Positions 30,650-39,204 of a stretch of 64,000 nucleotides of DNA are shown piece after piece (within the stretch, counting starts at the first letter, position 1; every line of letters starts with the position of its first letter). Source of the stretch: Aliidiomarina shirensis (GTDB taxonomy: Bacteria; Pseudomonadota; Gammaproteobacteria; Enterobacterales; Alteromonadaceae). The notes beneath the pieces were generated by a model, which saw only the letters and a program-made list of their open reading frames with translations, was not told where the DNA came from and searched no databases. Made by a program: the position numbers and the translations under genes. The stretch lies in assembly GCF_003987345.1 (NCBI RefSeq), contig NZ_PIPP01000002.1, forward strand, positions 434,001 through 498,000, read 5' to 3'.

Positions 30650-32533
30650 ATGGTTATTGTGCCAAATAAGTTAGCTCGTTGCATATTTGTTTTCGCGGTA
30701 AGCGTAATTGCGCTTGCTGGATGTAGCTCTGCCCCCGAACCAAGAACAGAGCGTGATCCCGTGCCTGATTCTCGTGCCCCTGATGTTGAAACAACTACTG
30801 CCGATACGCTTTTGGCCGAGGCGCGAGCGGCTGCTCCCGGGTATCAACAACAAGAGCTATTGCTCAGTGCAGCTACGCAATATCTCGATGAAGGTAAAAC
30901 GCAAAAAGCAGGTGTATTGTTAAGCACCATTAACGCCCAACAAATACGCCCGGATGCCGCCAACCGATTACAGTTACAAAAGGCTCGATTTGCAGCGGCG
31001 TTAGAAAACTGGCAACGCGTGCTAGAACTTACCGACGACCTTGAGCGGCAACTCAACCAAAGAGCAGCCCGAACACAGCTTTATACACTGCGCTATCAAG
31101 CATTCGAGCACTCAGAGAACTGGCTTGATGCCGCTCAGCAGCTAATTTTGCGTACGCGTTATACCGATGACATCGATAATCAAGCCATCTGGCAGATTTT
31201 AACCCGAGTACCCGCTGAATATTGGCGCGAATCGCGCTATCAAAGCGATGAGCTGACTCGCGGTTGGTTCAGCTTACTGGAACAGCTTACTCAAGCGCTT
31301 GATTACAACCGGCCTATCGCTTCGGCGTTGGAAGCATGGCAACGCACTTATCCCGAGCATCCTGCGCAAAATATTGTTGAGGATATGCTGACAACTGAAA
31401 TATTTACGCATCGGCCCCAGCGTATTGCCGTGCTGCTACCTTTAACCGGGCCATTAGCCGACCACGGCATGGCAGTGCGCAATGGAGTGCTTGGGGCATT
31501 GAGCGCCGACCGCCCTGAGATCGTTAGTTTTTATGATACGGCTGCGTTAAGCCCGGAAGACATTCAGCAACAACTTCTAACAAGTGACGTGGATTTTGTT
31601 ATTGGCCCGCTTGACCGTGCCGCCATTGAAGCCTTTGTACCATACGCACAAGGGCCTTGGAATCAGCTTTGGTTGAATCAACAACCCAGCGACATGCCGA
31701 TGCAATCGGAGCATGCTTTTTTCGCCCTCGATTCAGAATCAGAAGCTGAAAGTGCGGTACGGTGGCTCGATTCAAAGGGCCATAAAAATATAATTCTTCT
31801 TGGTCCGGATACACAACGTGGCCGAGGCACTTCAGCGCGATTGCAAAACTGGTGGCAAATACAGCACGGCGAACAGAGTATTCGTTCGGGTTTTTACTCG
31901 TCCAGCGGTGATATGGCTGAAGCGGTTCAACAAGCACTGAATGTAAATTCGAGCCAGCAAAGAATAGATCGTTTAGAAAGTGTTTTGGTTCGCGATCAAA
32001 GCTTACGTTCGGCACGAGGCGAAGCTGCTGAGCTCGAATACGAGGTGCGAAGCCGGCAAGATATAGATGCAATCTATTTGCTAGGTGATGCCAACCAAGT
32101 GCGTTTGTTAAAGCCATACATTGATGTAAACCTGAGTGCCTTTGGGAAGCGCATTCCGGTTTATGCAAGCAGCGCTGTTCATCAAGAACAACGGAGCTTA
32201 GGCGAAAATGATCTCGATAGCGTATATTTTTCGGATGCGCCATGGACATTACGCGATAGCCTCGAACCTGATTTAAAGCAACAACTCAGCAACGCCATGT
32301 TGCCTTGGACCCTGAATCGCCAACGTTTGGTTGCGATGGGGTTTGATGCTTTTGAAATGGTACCTAAATTTTCTATAATGTTGCGCTTTCCTGGATATCA
32401 ATATCCTGGGTTAACTGGGCAATTGCGTATTTCGGAGCAAATAGTTGAACGCGAACTTGATTGGGCTAGGTTTGATGGACATGAGATCAAACTGGAAGTA
32501 CAAGGCTATGTCAACTCGCGAGGTCGGAACTAA
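30650..32533 (+). CDS. lpoA: Outer-membrane lipoprotein LpoA, activator of PBP1a
   Basis: Lipoprotein that reaches from the outer membrane to stimulate the PBP1a transpeptidase. It has 627 residues. A signal peptide ends in the lipobox LAGC with acylated Cys25. An N-terminal TPR-like helical domain (about 45-245) is followed by a periplasmic-binding-protein-like domain starting at RIAVLLPLTGPLADHG. I use ATG 30650, which gives a proper lipoprotein signal; the frame is open further upstream but runs into rsmI. It is shorter than the E. coli protein (678). First gene of lpoA-yraN-diaA-dolP. Confidence 0.92.
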   Translation: MVIVPNKLARCIFVFAVSVIALAGCSSAPEPRTERDPVPDSRAPDVETTTADTLLAEARAAAPGYQQQELLLSAATQYLDEGKTQKAGVLLSTINAQQIRPDAANRLQLQKARFAAALENWQRVLELTDDLERQLNQRAARTQLYTLRYQAFEHSENWLDAAQQLILRTRYTDDIDNQAIWQILTRVPAEYWRESRYQSDELTRGWFSLLEQLTQALDYNRPIASALEAWQRTYPEHPAQNIVEDMLTTEIFTHRPQRIAVLLPLTGPLADHGMAVRNGVLGALSADRPEIVSFYDTAALSPEDIQQQLLTSDVDFVIGPLDRAAIEAFVPYAQGPWNQLWLNQQPSDMPMQSEHAFFALDSESEAESAVRWLDSKGHKNIILLGPDTQRGRGTSARLQNWWQIQHGEQSIRSGFYSSSGDMAEAVQQALNVNSSQQRIDRLESVLVRDQSLRSARGEAAELEYEVRSRQDIDAIYLLGDANQVRLLKPYIDVNLSAFGKRIPVYASSAVHQEQRSLGENDLDSVYFSDAPWTLRDSLEPDLKQQLSNAMLPWTLNRQRLVAMGFDAFEMVPKFSIMLRFPGYQYPGLTGQLRISEQIVERELDWARFDGHEIKLEVQGYVNSRGRN

Positions 32534-32858
32534 TTACGAACTGCTGGCAGAACAATTTTTGCAAGAAAAAGGGATGTTGCCGTTAGCTCGTAATCAACGA
32601 ATACGTTATGCAGAAATAGATTTAATTTTAAAAGATGGTGAGTATTTAGTTTTTGTTGAAGTAAAATATCGACGAAATCAAAATTTCTCTCAGATTTTAG
32701 AACAGCTTCGAATTTCCCAATTAGAACGAATTAAGCACGCAGCAAAAGTTTGGATGACAATTGAAGATATCGTTGAGCATCAAACTTCGTGCCGTTTCGA
32801 TTTAGTTACTATAACCGGTGAGCCCTTTCATATTGAATGGTTTAAGGACGCGTTTTAA
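32508..32858 (+). CDS. yraN: YraN family protein (UPF0102), endonuclease-like fold
   Basis: A 116-residue conserved protein with the nuclease-like pattern AEIDLILKDG...FVEVKYRR seen in the PD-(D/E)xK fold; its cellular role is not established. The end RFDLVTITG...IEWFKDAF matches the family well. The start is ATG 32508, inside the end of lpoA (26-nt overlap). Longer in-frame starts would lie deeper in lpoA. A-rich codon use is slightly stronger than in the neighbours. Confidence 0.9.
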   Translation: MSTREVGTNYELLAEQFLQEKGMLPLARNQRIRYAEIDLILKDGEYLVFVEVKYRRNQNFSQILEQLRISQLERIKHAAKVWMTIEDIVEHQTSCRFDLVTITGEPFHIEWFKDAF

Positions 32859-32860
32859 GT

Positions 32861-33424
32861 ATGCAAGATACGATTAAGGCCTATTTCAACGAAAGCATCC
32901 AAATTCAGGTAGCCGCCTCTGATACGTTAACGGTATCTATTCAACAGGCTACCGATTTAATGGTGTCATCATTGCTTGAAGGACGTCGAGTATTTTCTTG
33001 CGGAGATGGTAATAGTAGTTTCATCGCGCAGCATTTTACCGATTTGCTGCTACATGGAAGCCAATTAGAACGCCCTCCTTTCCCAGCAATAACACTCGGC
33101 GTTAACTCAACTCACCCTGGCCAAGAAACGTGTTTAGCGCGGCAGTTAAGTGCCTTAGGGTCTGCCGGCGATTTACTCATTGCTTTCGTAAGCCAACAGC
33201 AATCAGAACGCGTACATCAAGCTATGGAAGCGGCGCTTTCAAGGGAGATGACCATTATTGCAGTTATTGGTGACGACGCTCAGGAAATTACCAGTCTCCT
33301 TGGGCCAGCCGATATTGAAGTTCGCATTCCTACTACGAGTTCGTTGCGCATTGTTGAGCAGCAGCTATTCCTAAGCCAGCTGTTATGCGATTTAATCGAG
33401 CAACGTATATTTCACGGAGGTTAG
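32861..33424 (+). CDS. diaA: DnaA initiator-associating protein DiaA (SIS domain)
   Basis: A 187-residue SIS-domain protein; E. coli DiaA binds DnaA as a tetramer and promotes initiation at oriC. The start MQDTIKAYFNESIQ and the core VFSCGDGNSS...AQHF match DiaA. It is also related to the sedoheptulose-7-phosphate isomerase GmhA, but the context after yraN and before dolP points to DiaA. It starts 2 nt after yraN ends. Confidence 0.9.
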   Translation: MQDTIKAYFNESIQIQVAASDTLTVSIQQATDLMVSSLLEGRRVFSCGDGNSSFIAQHFTDLLLHGSQLERPPFPAITLGVNSTHPGQETCLARQLSALGSAGDLLIAFVSQQQSERVHQAMEAALSREMTIIAVIGDDAQEITSLLGPADIEVRIPTTSSLRIVEQQLFLSQLLCDLIEQRIFHGG

Positions 33425-33430
33425 ATTCCG

Positions 33431-33997
33431 GTGTTGAATAAGTGGATTATTATTCTGGTTTTAACCATACCCTTTTTGCAAGGGTGTGCGGCCGCAGTGA
33501 TTGGCGCTACTGTAGGCGGCACCGTTGTGGCACTGGATAATCGTGACGTCAATCGACAGCTCGATGATTCCGGCTTACGGTTGAAGATGGGCGCCGCTTT
33601 GCGTGAAGGTGATACTTTTGCTGAACAGCGTATAAAATTCGTGGCTTACAATGGCGATATTTTACTCTACGGACAAGCTGAAACCGATGCACTAGCTCGC
33701 AGCGCCGAGGCAAAAGCCCGTGATATAGAGGGTGTGGTGCGTGTGTACAACCAAATCCGCATTGGCGAAACAGCTAACCTAGTTGCTCGTGCTGATGATT
33801 CATGGATTACAACACGCGTAAAAGCGCTATTACTGCGCGATCAGGAATTTGATATTTCGGGTATAAAAGTGATAACCGAGAACAACGAAGTGTTTTTGCT
33901 CGGCATCGTAGACCGTGCGAGCGCTGATCGCGCTATCGATATTGCTCGGAATGTTCGTGGCGTGCAGAAGGTGATTGATGTTCTAACCATTGAATAG
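33431..33997 (+). CDS. dolP: Outer-membrane lipoprotein DolP (YraP), dual BON domain
   Basis: A 188-residue lipoprotein that in E. coli supports outer-membrane integrity and septal amidase regulation. The signal peptide ends in the lipobox LQGC with Cys19. Two BON domains follow (about 45-110 and 120-188; GVVRVYNQI and GVQKVIDVL close each). The start is GTG 33431, 10 nt after GGAGG. Last gene of the lpoA operon, followed by a hairpin. Confidence 0.93.
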   Translation: MLNKWIIILVLTIPFLQGCAAAVIGATVGGTVVALDNRDVNRQLDDSGLRLKMGAALREGDTFAEQRIKFVAYNGDILLYGQAETDALARSAEAKARDIEGVVRVYNQIRIGETANLVARADDSWITTRVKALLLRDQEFDISGIKVITENNEVFLLGIVDRASADRAIDIARNVRGVQKVIDVLTIE

Positions 33998-34028
33998 GCC
34001 AGTTAGTAAAATAACTAGCCTATTCAAT
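33989..34028. terminator. Hairpin terminator between dolP and sspB
   Basis: ATTGAATAGGC (33989-33999) pairs with GCCTATTCAAT (34018-34028), with an inner AGTTA/TAACT. It overlaps the dolP stop codon and stands between convergent genes. The T-tract is poor. Confidence 0.65.
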
Positions 34029-34031
34029 ATA

Positions 34032-34463
34032 CTATTTTACTACGGTTAGTGTAGGGCCTTTCTTTGGTTTCTCCGGCTGCTTATCGCCTTCATTTGATTC
34101 ATTCGCATCTTGCTGGTTTTCTTGTCCAGCAGCAGTTTCATCAACAATTAGCCCATCTTCAGGTTCGAAAATCGTTCCTGCTCCGTTTTCCCGTGCGTAG
34201 ATAGCCAAAACGGAGCCTATGGGTAAAACAATTTTCTGATCTTGCCCATTGAAACGAGTGCGAAACGTAACGTGATCATTTCCCATTACAAGCCCCTGAA
34301 TCGCTCCAGGTAGCACGTTCAATACAATCTGGCCATCTTGTACGAACTGTTGTGGTACTTCCACGTATGGGTACTCTGCGTCGACTACGAGGTGAGGCGT
34401 TAAATCGTTCTCAACCAACCACTCATAGAGCGCTCTTAAGATGTAGGGACGTTTCGGTGTCAT
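34032..34463 (-). CDS. sspB: ClpXP adaptor SspB
   Basis: Adaptor that delivers ssrA-tagged peptides (and in E. coli RseA) to ClpXP. It has 143 residues: a folded substrate-binding domain (about 1-105), a charged disordered linker and the C-terminal ClpX-binding peptide (PTLTVVK). It follows sspA, but a terminator hairpin lies between them, so the coupling is partial. Confidence 0.94.
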   Translation of the reverse strand: MTPKRPYILRALYEWLVENDLTPHLVVDAEYPYVEVPQQFVQDGQIVLNVLPGAIQGLVMGNDHVTFRTRFNGQDQKIVLPIGSVLAIYARENGAGTIFEPEDGLIVDETAAGQENQQDANESNEGDKQPEKPKKGPTLTVVK

Positions 34464-34500
34464 TTACGTGCTCCCATTTGTTGCAATAACCTAATTTGAA

Positions 34501-34529
34501 AAACAAAAAAGGCCAGTATGAGCTGGCCT
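34501..34529 (-). terminator. Terminator after sspA
   Basis: AGGCCAG (34529-34523 on the reverse strand) pairs with CTGGCCT (34516-34510), followed by TTTTTTGTTT. It lies between sspA and sspB and should reduce readthrough into sspB. Confidence 0.75.
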
Positions 34530-34555
34530 CCTTATATGAAGTATAACCGCAGTAA

Positions 34556-34574
34556 CAGTTTGCATTGCAAACTG
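34556..34574. repeat. Perfect 9-bp palindrome in the sspA-sspB gap
   Basis: CAGTTTGCA, one central T, TGCAAACTG. It lies between the sspA stop codon and its terminator. It could be a protein-binding site for sspB expression or an RNA hairpin; nothing decides. Confidence 0.5.
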
Positions 34575-34598
34575 GGCGAGTATCAACGTCTGTCGTTA

Positions 34599-35234
34599 TT
34601 AGCTACGGCCAATCTCACGTTCATCTTCAGTAAGTGAATCGCGGAACGATTCACGATCAAAAACGCGCAACATATACGATTTTACTTCTTTAGCACCGGC
34701 ACCAGCAAGCTCAATACCGTATACCGGTAAACGCCATAACAGCGGAGCCAAATAGCAGTCTACCAAAGTAAACTCTTCGCTCATGAAGTAAGGCATTTCC
34801 GCGAACACAGGAGCAAGGGCCAATAGGCTCTCTTTCAATTCTTGGCGCGCTGCTTCAGCCTCTTTCTTAGTACCTTTTAAGATAGTATCTGCTAATGCAT
34901 ACCAATCACGTTCAATCCGATACATCATTAAACGGCTTGTGCCACGAGCCACTGGGTATACAGGCATTAATGGCGGGTGTGGGAATCGCTCATCAAGGTA
35001 TTCCATGATGATTTGTGCTTTGTATAACACCAATTCACGATCAACTAGTGTAGGCACATTATCAGCATACGGGTTCAACTGCAGTAAATCTTCAGGTTGG
35101 TTATCCTGTTCAACAAATGCAATTTCAACCGTTACACCTTTTTCAGCCAACACGATACGTGTTTGATGACTGAATAAATCATCTTTCCCTGAATATAGGG
35201 TCATTACTGAACGCTTATTGGCGGCAACAGCCAT
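34599..35234 (-). CDS. sspA: Stringent starvation protein A (RNA-polymerase-associated)
   Basis: Glutathione-S-transferase-fold protein without catalytic activity that binds RNA polymerase and affects stationary-phase and acid-stress genes. It has 211 residues, against 212 in E. coli. The thioredoxin-like N-terminus (MTLYSGKDDLFSHQ) lacks a catalytic Cys/Ser motif, as expected. The start ATG 35234 has GGAGA upstream; a GTG four codons earlier is unneeded. It follows petC across a hairpin. Confidence 0.95.
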   Translation of the reverse strand: MAVAANKRSVMTLYSGKDDLFSHQTRIVLAEKGVTVEIAFVEQDNQPEDLLQLNPYADNVPTLVDRELVLYKAQIIMEYLDERFPHPPLMPVYPVARGTSRLMMYRIERDWYALADTILKGTKKEAEAARQELKESLLALAPVFAEMPYFMSEEFTLVDCYLAPLLWRLPVYGIELAGAGAKEVKSYMLRVFDRESFRDSLTEDEREIGRS

Positions 35235-35263
35235 AAGATTCTCCACTCTCTGAAAACAGCAAA

Positions 35264-35283
35264 GGGGGCGAAATTTCGCCCCC
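35264..35283 (-). terminator. Hairpin after petABC
   Basis: GGGGGCGAAA (35264-35273) and TTTCGCCCCC (35274-35283) form a perfect inverted repeat, followed on the reverse strand by TTTGC only. It is a probable weak terminator, and lies only 29 nt before the sspA ATG, so sspA may depend on readthrough. Confidence 0.65.
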
Positions 35284-35322
35284 GAAAATATAACTTATCT
35301 TTCAAATACCTAGTGCTGTTAA

Positions 35323-36060
35323 TTACTTAACGTCACGCCAGTATTCTTTCTTCAGCAAGATACTGAGTATGAGTAGAACCAGTAAGAAACCGATTACAAA
35401 CATACCCATGCGCTGACGCTCTAAAATCATTGGTTCACCGGTATAAACAAGGAAGTTGGTAAGATCAAGCATTGCTTGGTCGAACTCATCTTCGCTCATT
35501 GAGCCAGTACCATCTGATTTAATACCTACATAAACTTCTTTCATTTCACCATCAACGAGGCGACGTTCCCAAGTTTTGCGTGGAACCCCTTGAAGCTCTT
35601 GGAGCACATGCGGCATACCCACATTCTCAAACACTTCATTGTTCACGCCAAACGGGCGGCTTTCATCAACATAAAAACTACGGAAATAGGTATATAACCA
35701 ATCAGCACCACGAACGCGAGCAACCATGGTTAAATCAGGCGGTGTTAAGCCAAACCATTCTGATGATGCATCGGCGTCAATTGCTGATACTTTATGCGAA
35801 CCTACGCCATCACCTGTGAACTGCAGAAACTCCTCGCCTAAATCGAGAGGAATATCTAAATCTTCAAATGTACGCTGGTAACGCTGATATTCCATGCTAT
35901 GGCAACCAAGGCAATAGTTCATGTATATCTGAGCACCGCTTTGCAGTGAGGCTTTATCTGATTGATCAATGTTCGCTTTATCTAGCGGGCCTGAATAACC
36001 TGCTGCAATTGCGGCAGCAGGTATTAGGAATGCCAGAGCCATTAGAAATCGCTTCATCAT
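35323..36060 (-). CDS. petC: Cytochrome c1, bc1 complex
   Basis: Heme-c subunit that passes electrons from the Rieske centre to soluble cytochromes. It has 245 residues, with a Sec signal peptide (first 20 residues), heme site C50-LG-C53-H54, a probable axial Met in the GMPHV segment near residue 149, and a C-terminal membrane anchor (about 218-237). It overlaps petB as ATGA. Confidence 0.95.
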   Translation of the reverse strand: MMKRFLMALAFLIPAAAIAAGYSGPLDKANIDQSDKASLQSGAQIYMNYCLGCHSMEYQRYQRTFEDLDIPLDLGEEFLQFTGDGVGSHKVSAIDADASSEWFGLTPPDLTMVARVRGADWLYTYFRSFYVDESRPFGVNNEVFENVGMPHVLQELQGVPRKTWERRLVDGEMKEVYVGIKSDGTGSMSEDEFDQAMLDLTNFLVYTGEPMILERQRMGMFVIGFLLVLLILSILLKKEYWRDVK

Positions 36061-37316
36061 TTCGTCAACCTCTCAGGAAGTGGCTTAATCTTCTCATTCT
36101 TACTGTACAGGAACAGGAAGATAAAGAATCCGAAGTACAACGCTGTACAGATACGTGCAATTAAAGTGTATAAATCAGTAGCTGGCATTACACCTAGGTA
36201 ACCTAGAATAATGAAGCAAATTACGAACTGAGTTAAGTTTACTTTATGCAGCGTGCTGCGGTAACGAATTGACCGCGCTTTAGAACGATCTAACCATGGC
36301 AACAGTGCCAACATTACGATTGCACCACCCATCGCAATTACACCGAGCAACTTATCAGGTACAGCACGTAAAATTGCATAGAACGGCGTAAAGTACCAAA
36401 CAGGCGCAATGTGATCAGGTGTTTTCATTGGATCAGCTGCAGTGAAATTCGGTGGCTCTAGGAAGAAACCGCCCATCGTTGGTGCATAGAAAATCACCAA
36501 TGAGCAAAGAATCAAGAAACCAACCAAACCAACGATATCTTTCACTGTGTAATATGGGTGGAACGGAATTGCATCCACAATATCGTACTTATCAGCATAT
36601 CGCGGGTGGAACTTAAACTGTGCTTGATCTTCTGGCTTCACAGTGCCTTTAGGCTTCTTGATATCAACCCCATCAGGGTTATTCGAGCCTACTTCGTGCA
36701 AGGCAATCAAGTGTAAAAACACAAGAATTACGATAACCAATGGCAATGCAATTACATGCAACGCAAAGAAACGATTTAAGGTAGCGCCTGAAATAACGTA
36801 ATCACCACGAATCCAGGTTGTTAAATCATCACCAATAATAGGTATCGCACTAAAGAGCGAGATAATTACCTGAGCACCCCAGTAAGACATTTGTCCCCAA
36901 GGTAACAAGTAACCCATAAATGCTTCAGCCATCAACACGAGGAAGATTAACATACCGAAGATCCACAAGAGTTCACGTGGCTTTTGGTACGAACCATACA
37001 TCATGCCGCGGAACATATGCAGATACACCACCACGAAAAATGCAGAAGCACCGGTAGAGTGCATGTAACGCAGCAACCACCCGAACTCAACATCACGCAT
37101 GATGTATTCAACTGATGCAAATGCGCCTTCGGCACTTGGCGTATAGTTCATCGTTAACCAGATACCAGTAACGATTTGGTTCACTAACACAACGATAGCG
37201 AGTGAACCCATCAGGTACCAGAAGTTAAAGTTCTTCGGTGCCGGGTATTCAGTTACATGCAACTTCATTGAGTTGCTAATAGGGATCCGTTTATCAATCC
37301 AGTTCATAAAGGACAT
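36057..37316 (-). CDS. petB: Cytochrome b, bc1 complex
   Basis: Membrane subunit with the two b hemes and the quinone sites. It has 419 residues and eight or more membrane helices. The heme-ligand histidines are in RYMHSTG, YLHMFRG, FALHVIA and FLHLIALHE. The ef-loop motif near residue 285 reads PVWY rather than the common PEWY; such variants are known in proteobacteria. Its start shares a base with the petA stop (TAATG). Confidence 0.96.
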   Translation of the reverse strand: MSFMNWIDKRIPISNSMKLHVTEYPAPKNFNFWYLMGSLAIVVLVNQIVTGIWLTMNYTPSAEGAFASVEYIMRDVEFGWLLRYMHSTGASAFFVVVYLHMFRGMMYGSYQKPRELLWIFGMLIFLVLMAEAFMGYLLPWGQMSYWGAQVIISLFSAIPIIGDDLTTWIRGDYVISGATLNRFFALHVIALPLVIVILVFLHLIALHEVGSNNPDGVDIKKPKGTVKPEDQAQFKFHPRYADKYDIVDAIPFHPYYTVKDIVGLVGFLILCSLVIFYAPTMGGFFLEPPNFTAADPMKTPDHIAPVWYFTPFYAILRAVPDKLLGVIAMGGAIVMLALLPWLDRSKARSIRYRSTLHKVNLTQFVICFIILGYLGVMPATDLYTLIARICTALYFGFFIFLFLYSKNEKIKPLPERLTK

Positions 37317-37903
37317 TAGGCAGCTCCCTCTTCTTCACCAATCAAAATTGTTGCATCATCAACAAAGTAATGTGGTGGGATCATCAGGTTAGTGGGCGCC
37401 GGAACACCTTGGAATACACGGCCAGCGATATCAAAACGCGAACCATGGCAAGGGCAGAAGAACCCAGCATCAACACCTTCCATTGCGCCAAAATCGCGCT
37501 GGATAAACTGCGGCGAGCAGCCTAAATGTGTGCAGATACCTACCGCAACAAACCACTCTGGGTCGATTGAACGGTGCTTGTTCTTTGCATACTCAGGCTG
37601 TTGTGGTTGTTCGGAATCAGGGTCACGTAGGTTGTCTTCCACAAGTGGCAAACTATCTATCATGGCTTGAGTACGGCGGATAACCCATACAGGGCTTCCT
37701 CGCCACTCAGATCGAACCAACTGACCAGGCTCAATTTTATCAATCTTCATTTCTACCGGCGCACCCGCTATACGGGCTTTAGCGCTAGGATTCCATGAAG
37801 CTATAAAAGGCACGGCAGCACCAACAACTCCTGCACCACCCACTACCGCAGTAGCAACGGTCAGAAACCGACGGCGGCCTTTATCTACAGGCGCATTGCT
37901 CAT
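37316..37903 (-). CDS. petA: Rieske iron-sulfur subunit, bc1 complex
   Basis: [2Fe-2S] subunit that oxidises quinol. It has 195 residues. The twin-arginine signal-anchor (RRRFLTVA at 10-17) is followed by a membrane helix. Cluster ligands are in C124-T-H126-LG-C129 and C150-P-C152-H153-GS; the extra cysteines form the usual disulfide. First gene of petABC; the gap upstream carries a promoter. Confidence 0.96.
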   Translation of the reverse strand: MSNAPVDKGRRRFLTVATAVVGGAGVVGAAVPFIASWNPSAKARIAGAPVEMKIDKIEPGQLVRSEWRGSPVWVIRRTQAMIDSLPLVEDNLRDPDSEQPQQPEYAKNKHRSIDPEWFVAVGICTHLGCSPQFIQRDFGAMEGVDAGFFCPCHGSRFDIAGRVFQGVPAPTNLMIPPHYFVDDATILIGEEEGAA

Positions 37904-37982
37904 CCATCTCTCTCCAATTTGGACGCTGTGCGAAATTACGCAGCTAATTTAACTCAATGCTCGCACGAAAAAAATCTTTCCA

Positions 37983-38011
37983 ATGATAATGAAAATTCAC
38001 ACTCTTTACAA
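37983..38011 (-). promoter_or_regulatory. Candidate promoter of petABC
   Basis: On the reverse strand, TTGTAA (38011-38006), a 17-nt spacer and TATCAT (37988-37983), about 80 nt before petA. It lies in the 292-nt petA-rpsI gap, where I see no gene. The -10 region overlaps a weak Fur-box-like ATTATCA half-site. Confidence 0.5.
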
Positions 38012-38145
38012 GGTAAACGCACGATCAAATCAGATAGATCTATGGTTTATTTTGGTGTATCAGGGCTGAATACACGATATTGGAAAAAGCAGGAAAAATA
38101 AGGGCTAGCGGAAGGTGGGTTATATTATGGTTAGAGCCGTTGACA

Positions 38146-38174
38146 TAAAAAAGCCCGGAATAATCCGGGCTTTC
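38146..38174 (-). terminator. Terminator of rplM-rpsI
   Basis: AAAGCCCGGA (reverse strand 38173-38164) pairs with TCCGGGCTTT (38159-38150), followed by further Ts. It ends the ribosomal operon before petABC. Confidence 0.85.
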
Positions 38175-38195
38175 GTAGGTCTGCCAATTTCCAGC

Positions 38196-38588
38196 TTAAC
38201 GCTTAGAGAATTGTGGACGCTTACGCGCTTTATGTAGACCAACTTTCTTACGCTCAACTTTACGCGCATCACGAGTAACATAACCCGCTTTACGTAGTTC
38301 GCCGCGTAATGCTTCATCGTACTGCATAAGTGCACGAGTAATACCGTGACGAATTGCACCCGCTTGACCCGTAGTACCACCGCCAGTAACGGTAACGTAA
38401 AGGTCGAACTTCTCAGTAACTTCAAGAAGCTCTAACGGCTGACGCACTACCATGCGTGCAGTTTCACGACCGAAGTATTCTTCGAGCGTACGATTGTTAA
38501 TTTTGATGTCACCGCCGCCAGCACGCATAAATACGCGAGCTGTAGAGCTTTTGCGACGACCTGTACCGTAGTATTGATTATCTGCCAT
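38196..38588 (-). CDS. rpsI: 30S ribosomal protein S9
   Basis: A 130-residue small-subunit protein whose C-terminal tail reaches the P-site tRNA. The start [19 protein letters not shown] and the basic end with KRPQFSKR are diagnostic; the final Lys-Arg is intact. It is 16 nt after rplM, as in nearly all bacteria. Confidence 0.98.
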   Translation of the reverse strand: MADNQYYGTGRRKSSTARVFMRAGGGDIKINNRTLEEYFGRETARMVVRQPLELLEVTEKFDLYVTVTGGGTTGQAGAIRHGITRALMQYDEALRGELRKAGYVTRDARKVERKKVGLHKARKRPQFSKR

Positions 38589-38604
38589 CTGTATATGCTC
38601 CGTA

Positions 38605-39033
38605 TTAAATCTCTAAAGTTTTAGGCTGCTGAGCTACATGTGCATGCTCAGGACCCGCAAACACTTTAAGCTTACGGAACATGGCACGACCCAAAGGACC
38701 ACGCGGCAACATGCCTTTTACGGCTGCTTCGATGATCATTTCTGGCTTCTTCGCCTGTAGCTTTTCAAAGCTGATAGACTTCAAACCACCTGGATAACCA
38801 CTGTGCGAGTGATAGATCTTGTCTTTTGCTTTATTACCAGTAACGGTAATTTTTTCAGCATTAACAACAACGATGTAATCGCCAGTATCCACGTGTGGAG
38901 TATATTCAGGCTTATGCTTGCCACGCAAACGAGTTGCGATCTCAGTGGCCAAACGACCAAGAGTTTTACCGTCTGCATCAACTACGAACCAGTCGCGCTT
39001 TACAGTTTCTGCTTTTGCTACAAATGTTTTCAT
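38605..39033 (-). CDS. rplM: 50S ribosomal protein L13
   Basis: A 142-residue large-subunit protein, same length as in E. coli. The start [20 protein letters not shown] and the HSGYPGG motif are typical. In E. coli L13 represses its own mRNA; here the leader is about 110 nt long with several complementary C and G blocks. Confidence 0.98.
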   Translation of the reverse strand: MKTFVAKAETVKRDWFVVDADGKTLGRLATEIATRLRGKHKPEYTPHVDTGDYIVVVNAEKITVTGNKAKDKIYHSHSGYPGGLKSISFEKLQAKKPEMIIEAAVKGMLPRGPLGRAMFRKLKVFAGPEHAHVAQQPKTLEI

Positions 39034-39148
39034 GAGTTATCTATTACCCAAATTCATGAGTTTACCTGGGGCCTTCCGGGCTTCCCCGCGAAATGCCAAT
39101 TATGTTTCACCCCGCTTTGAACCGGGGGAGGTAACGTGGGCGGCGGGT

Positions 39149-39177
39149 ATTATATACACGCAAGCGATCAAACGCAA
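39149..39177 (-). promoter_or_regulatory. Promoter of rplM-rpsI with GC-rich discriminator
   Basis: On the reverse strand, TTGCGT (39177-39172), a 17-nt spacer and a perfect TATAAT (39154-39149), followed by ACCCGCCGCCC. Such a discriminator is usual for growth-rate or ppGpp-controlled promoters. Confidence 0.75.
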
Positions 39178-39204
39178 CGGCGATCAAGCCCAGATCCGAT
39201 TAAT

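Noticed and set aside
32861-33424. Phosphoheptose isomerase GmhA as the identity of the SIS gene
   Set aside because: The N-terminus and the place between yraN and dolP match DiaA better than GmhA.
37919-38101. Possible 60-codon gene between petA and rpsI
   Set aside because: No ribosome site, biased composition, and it overlaps the petABC promoter region.
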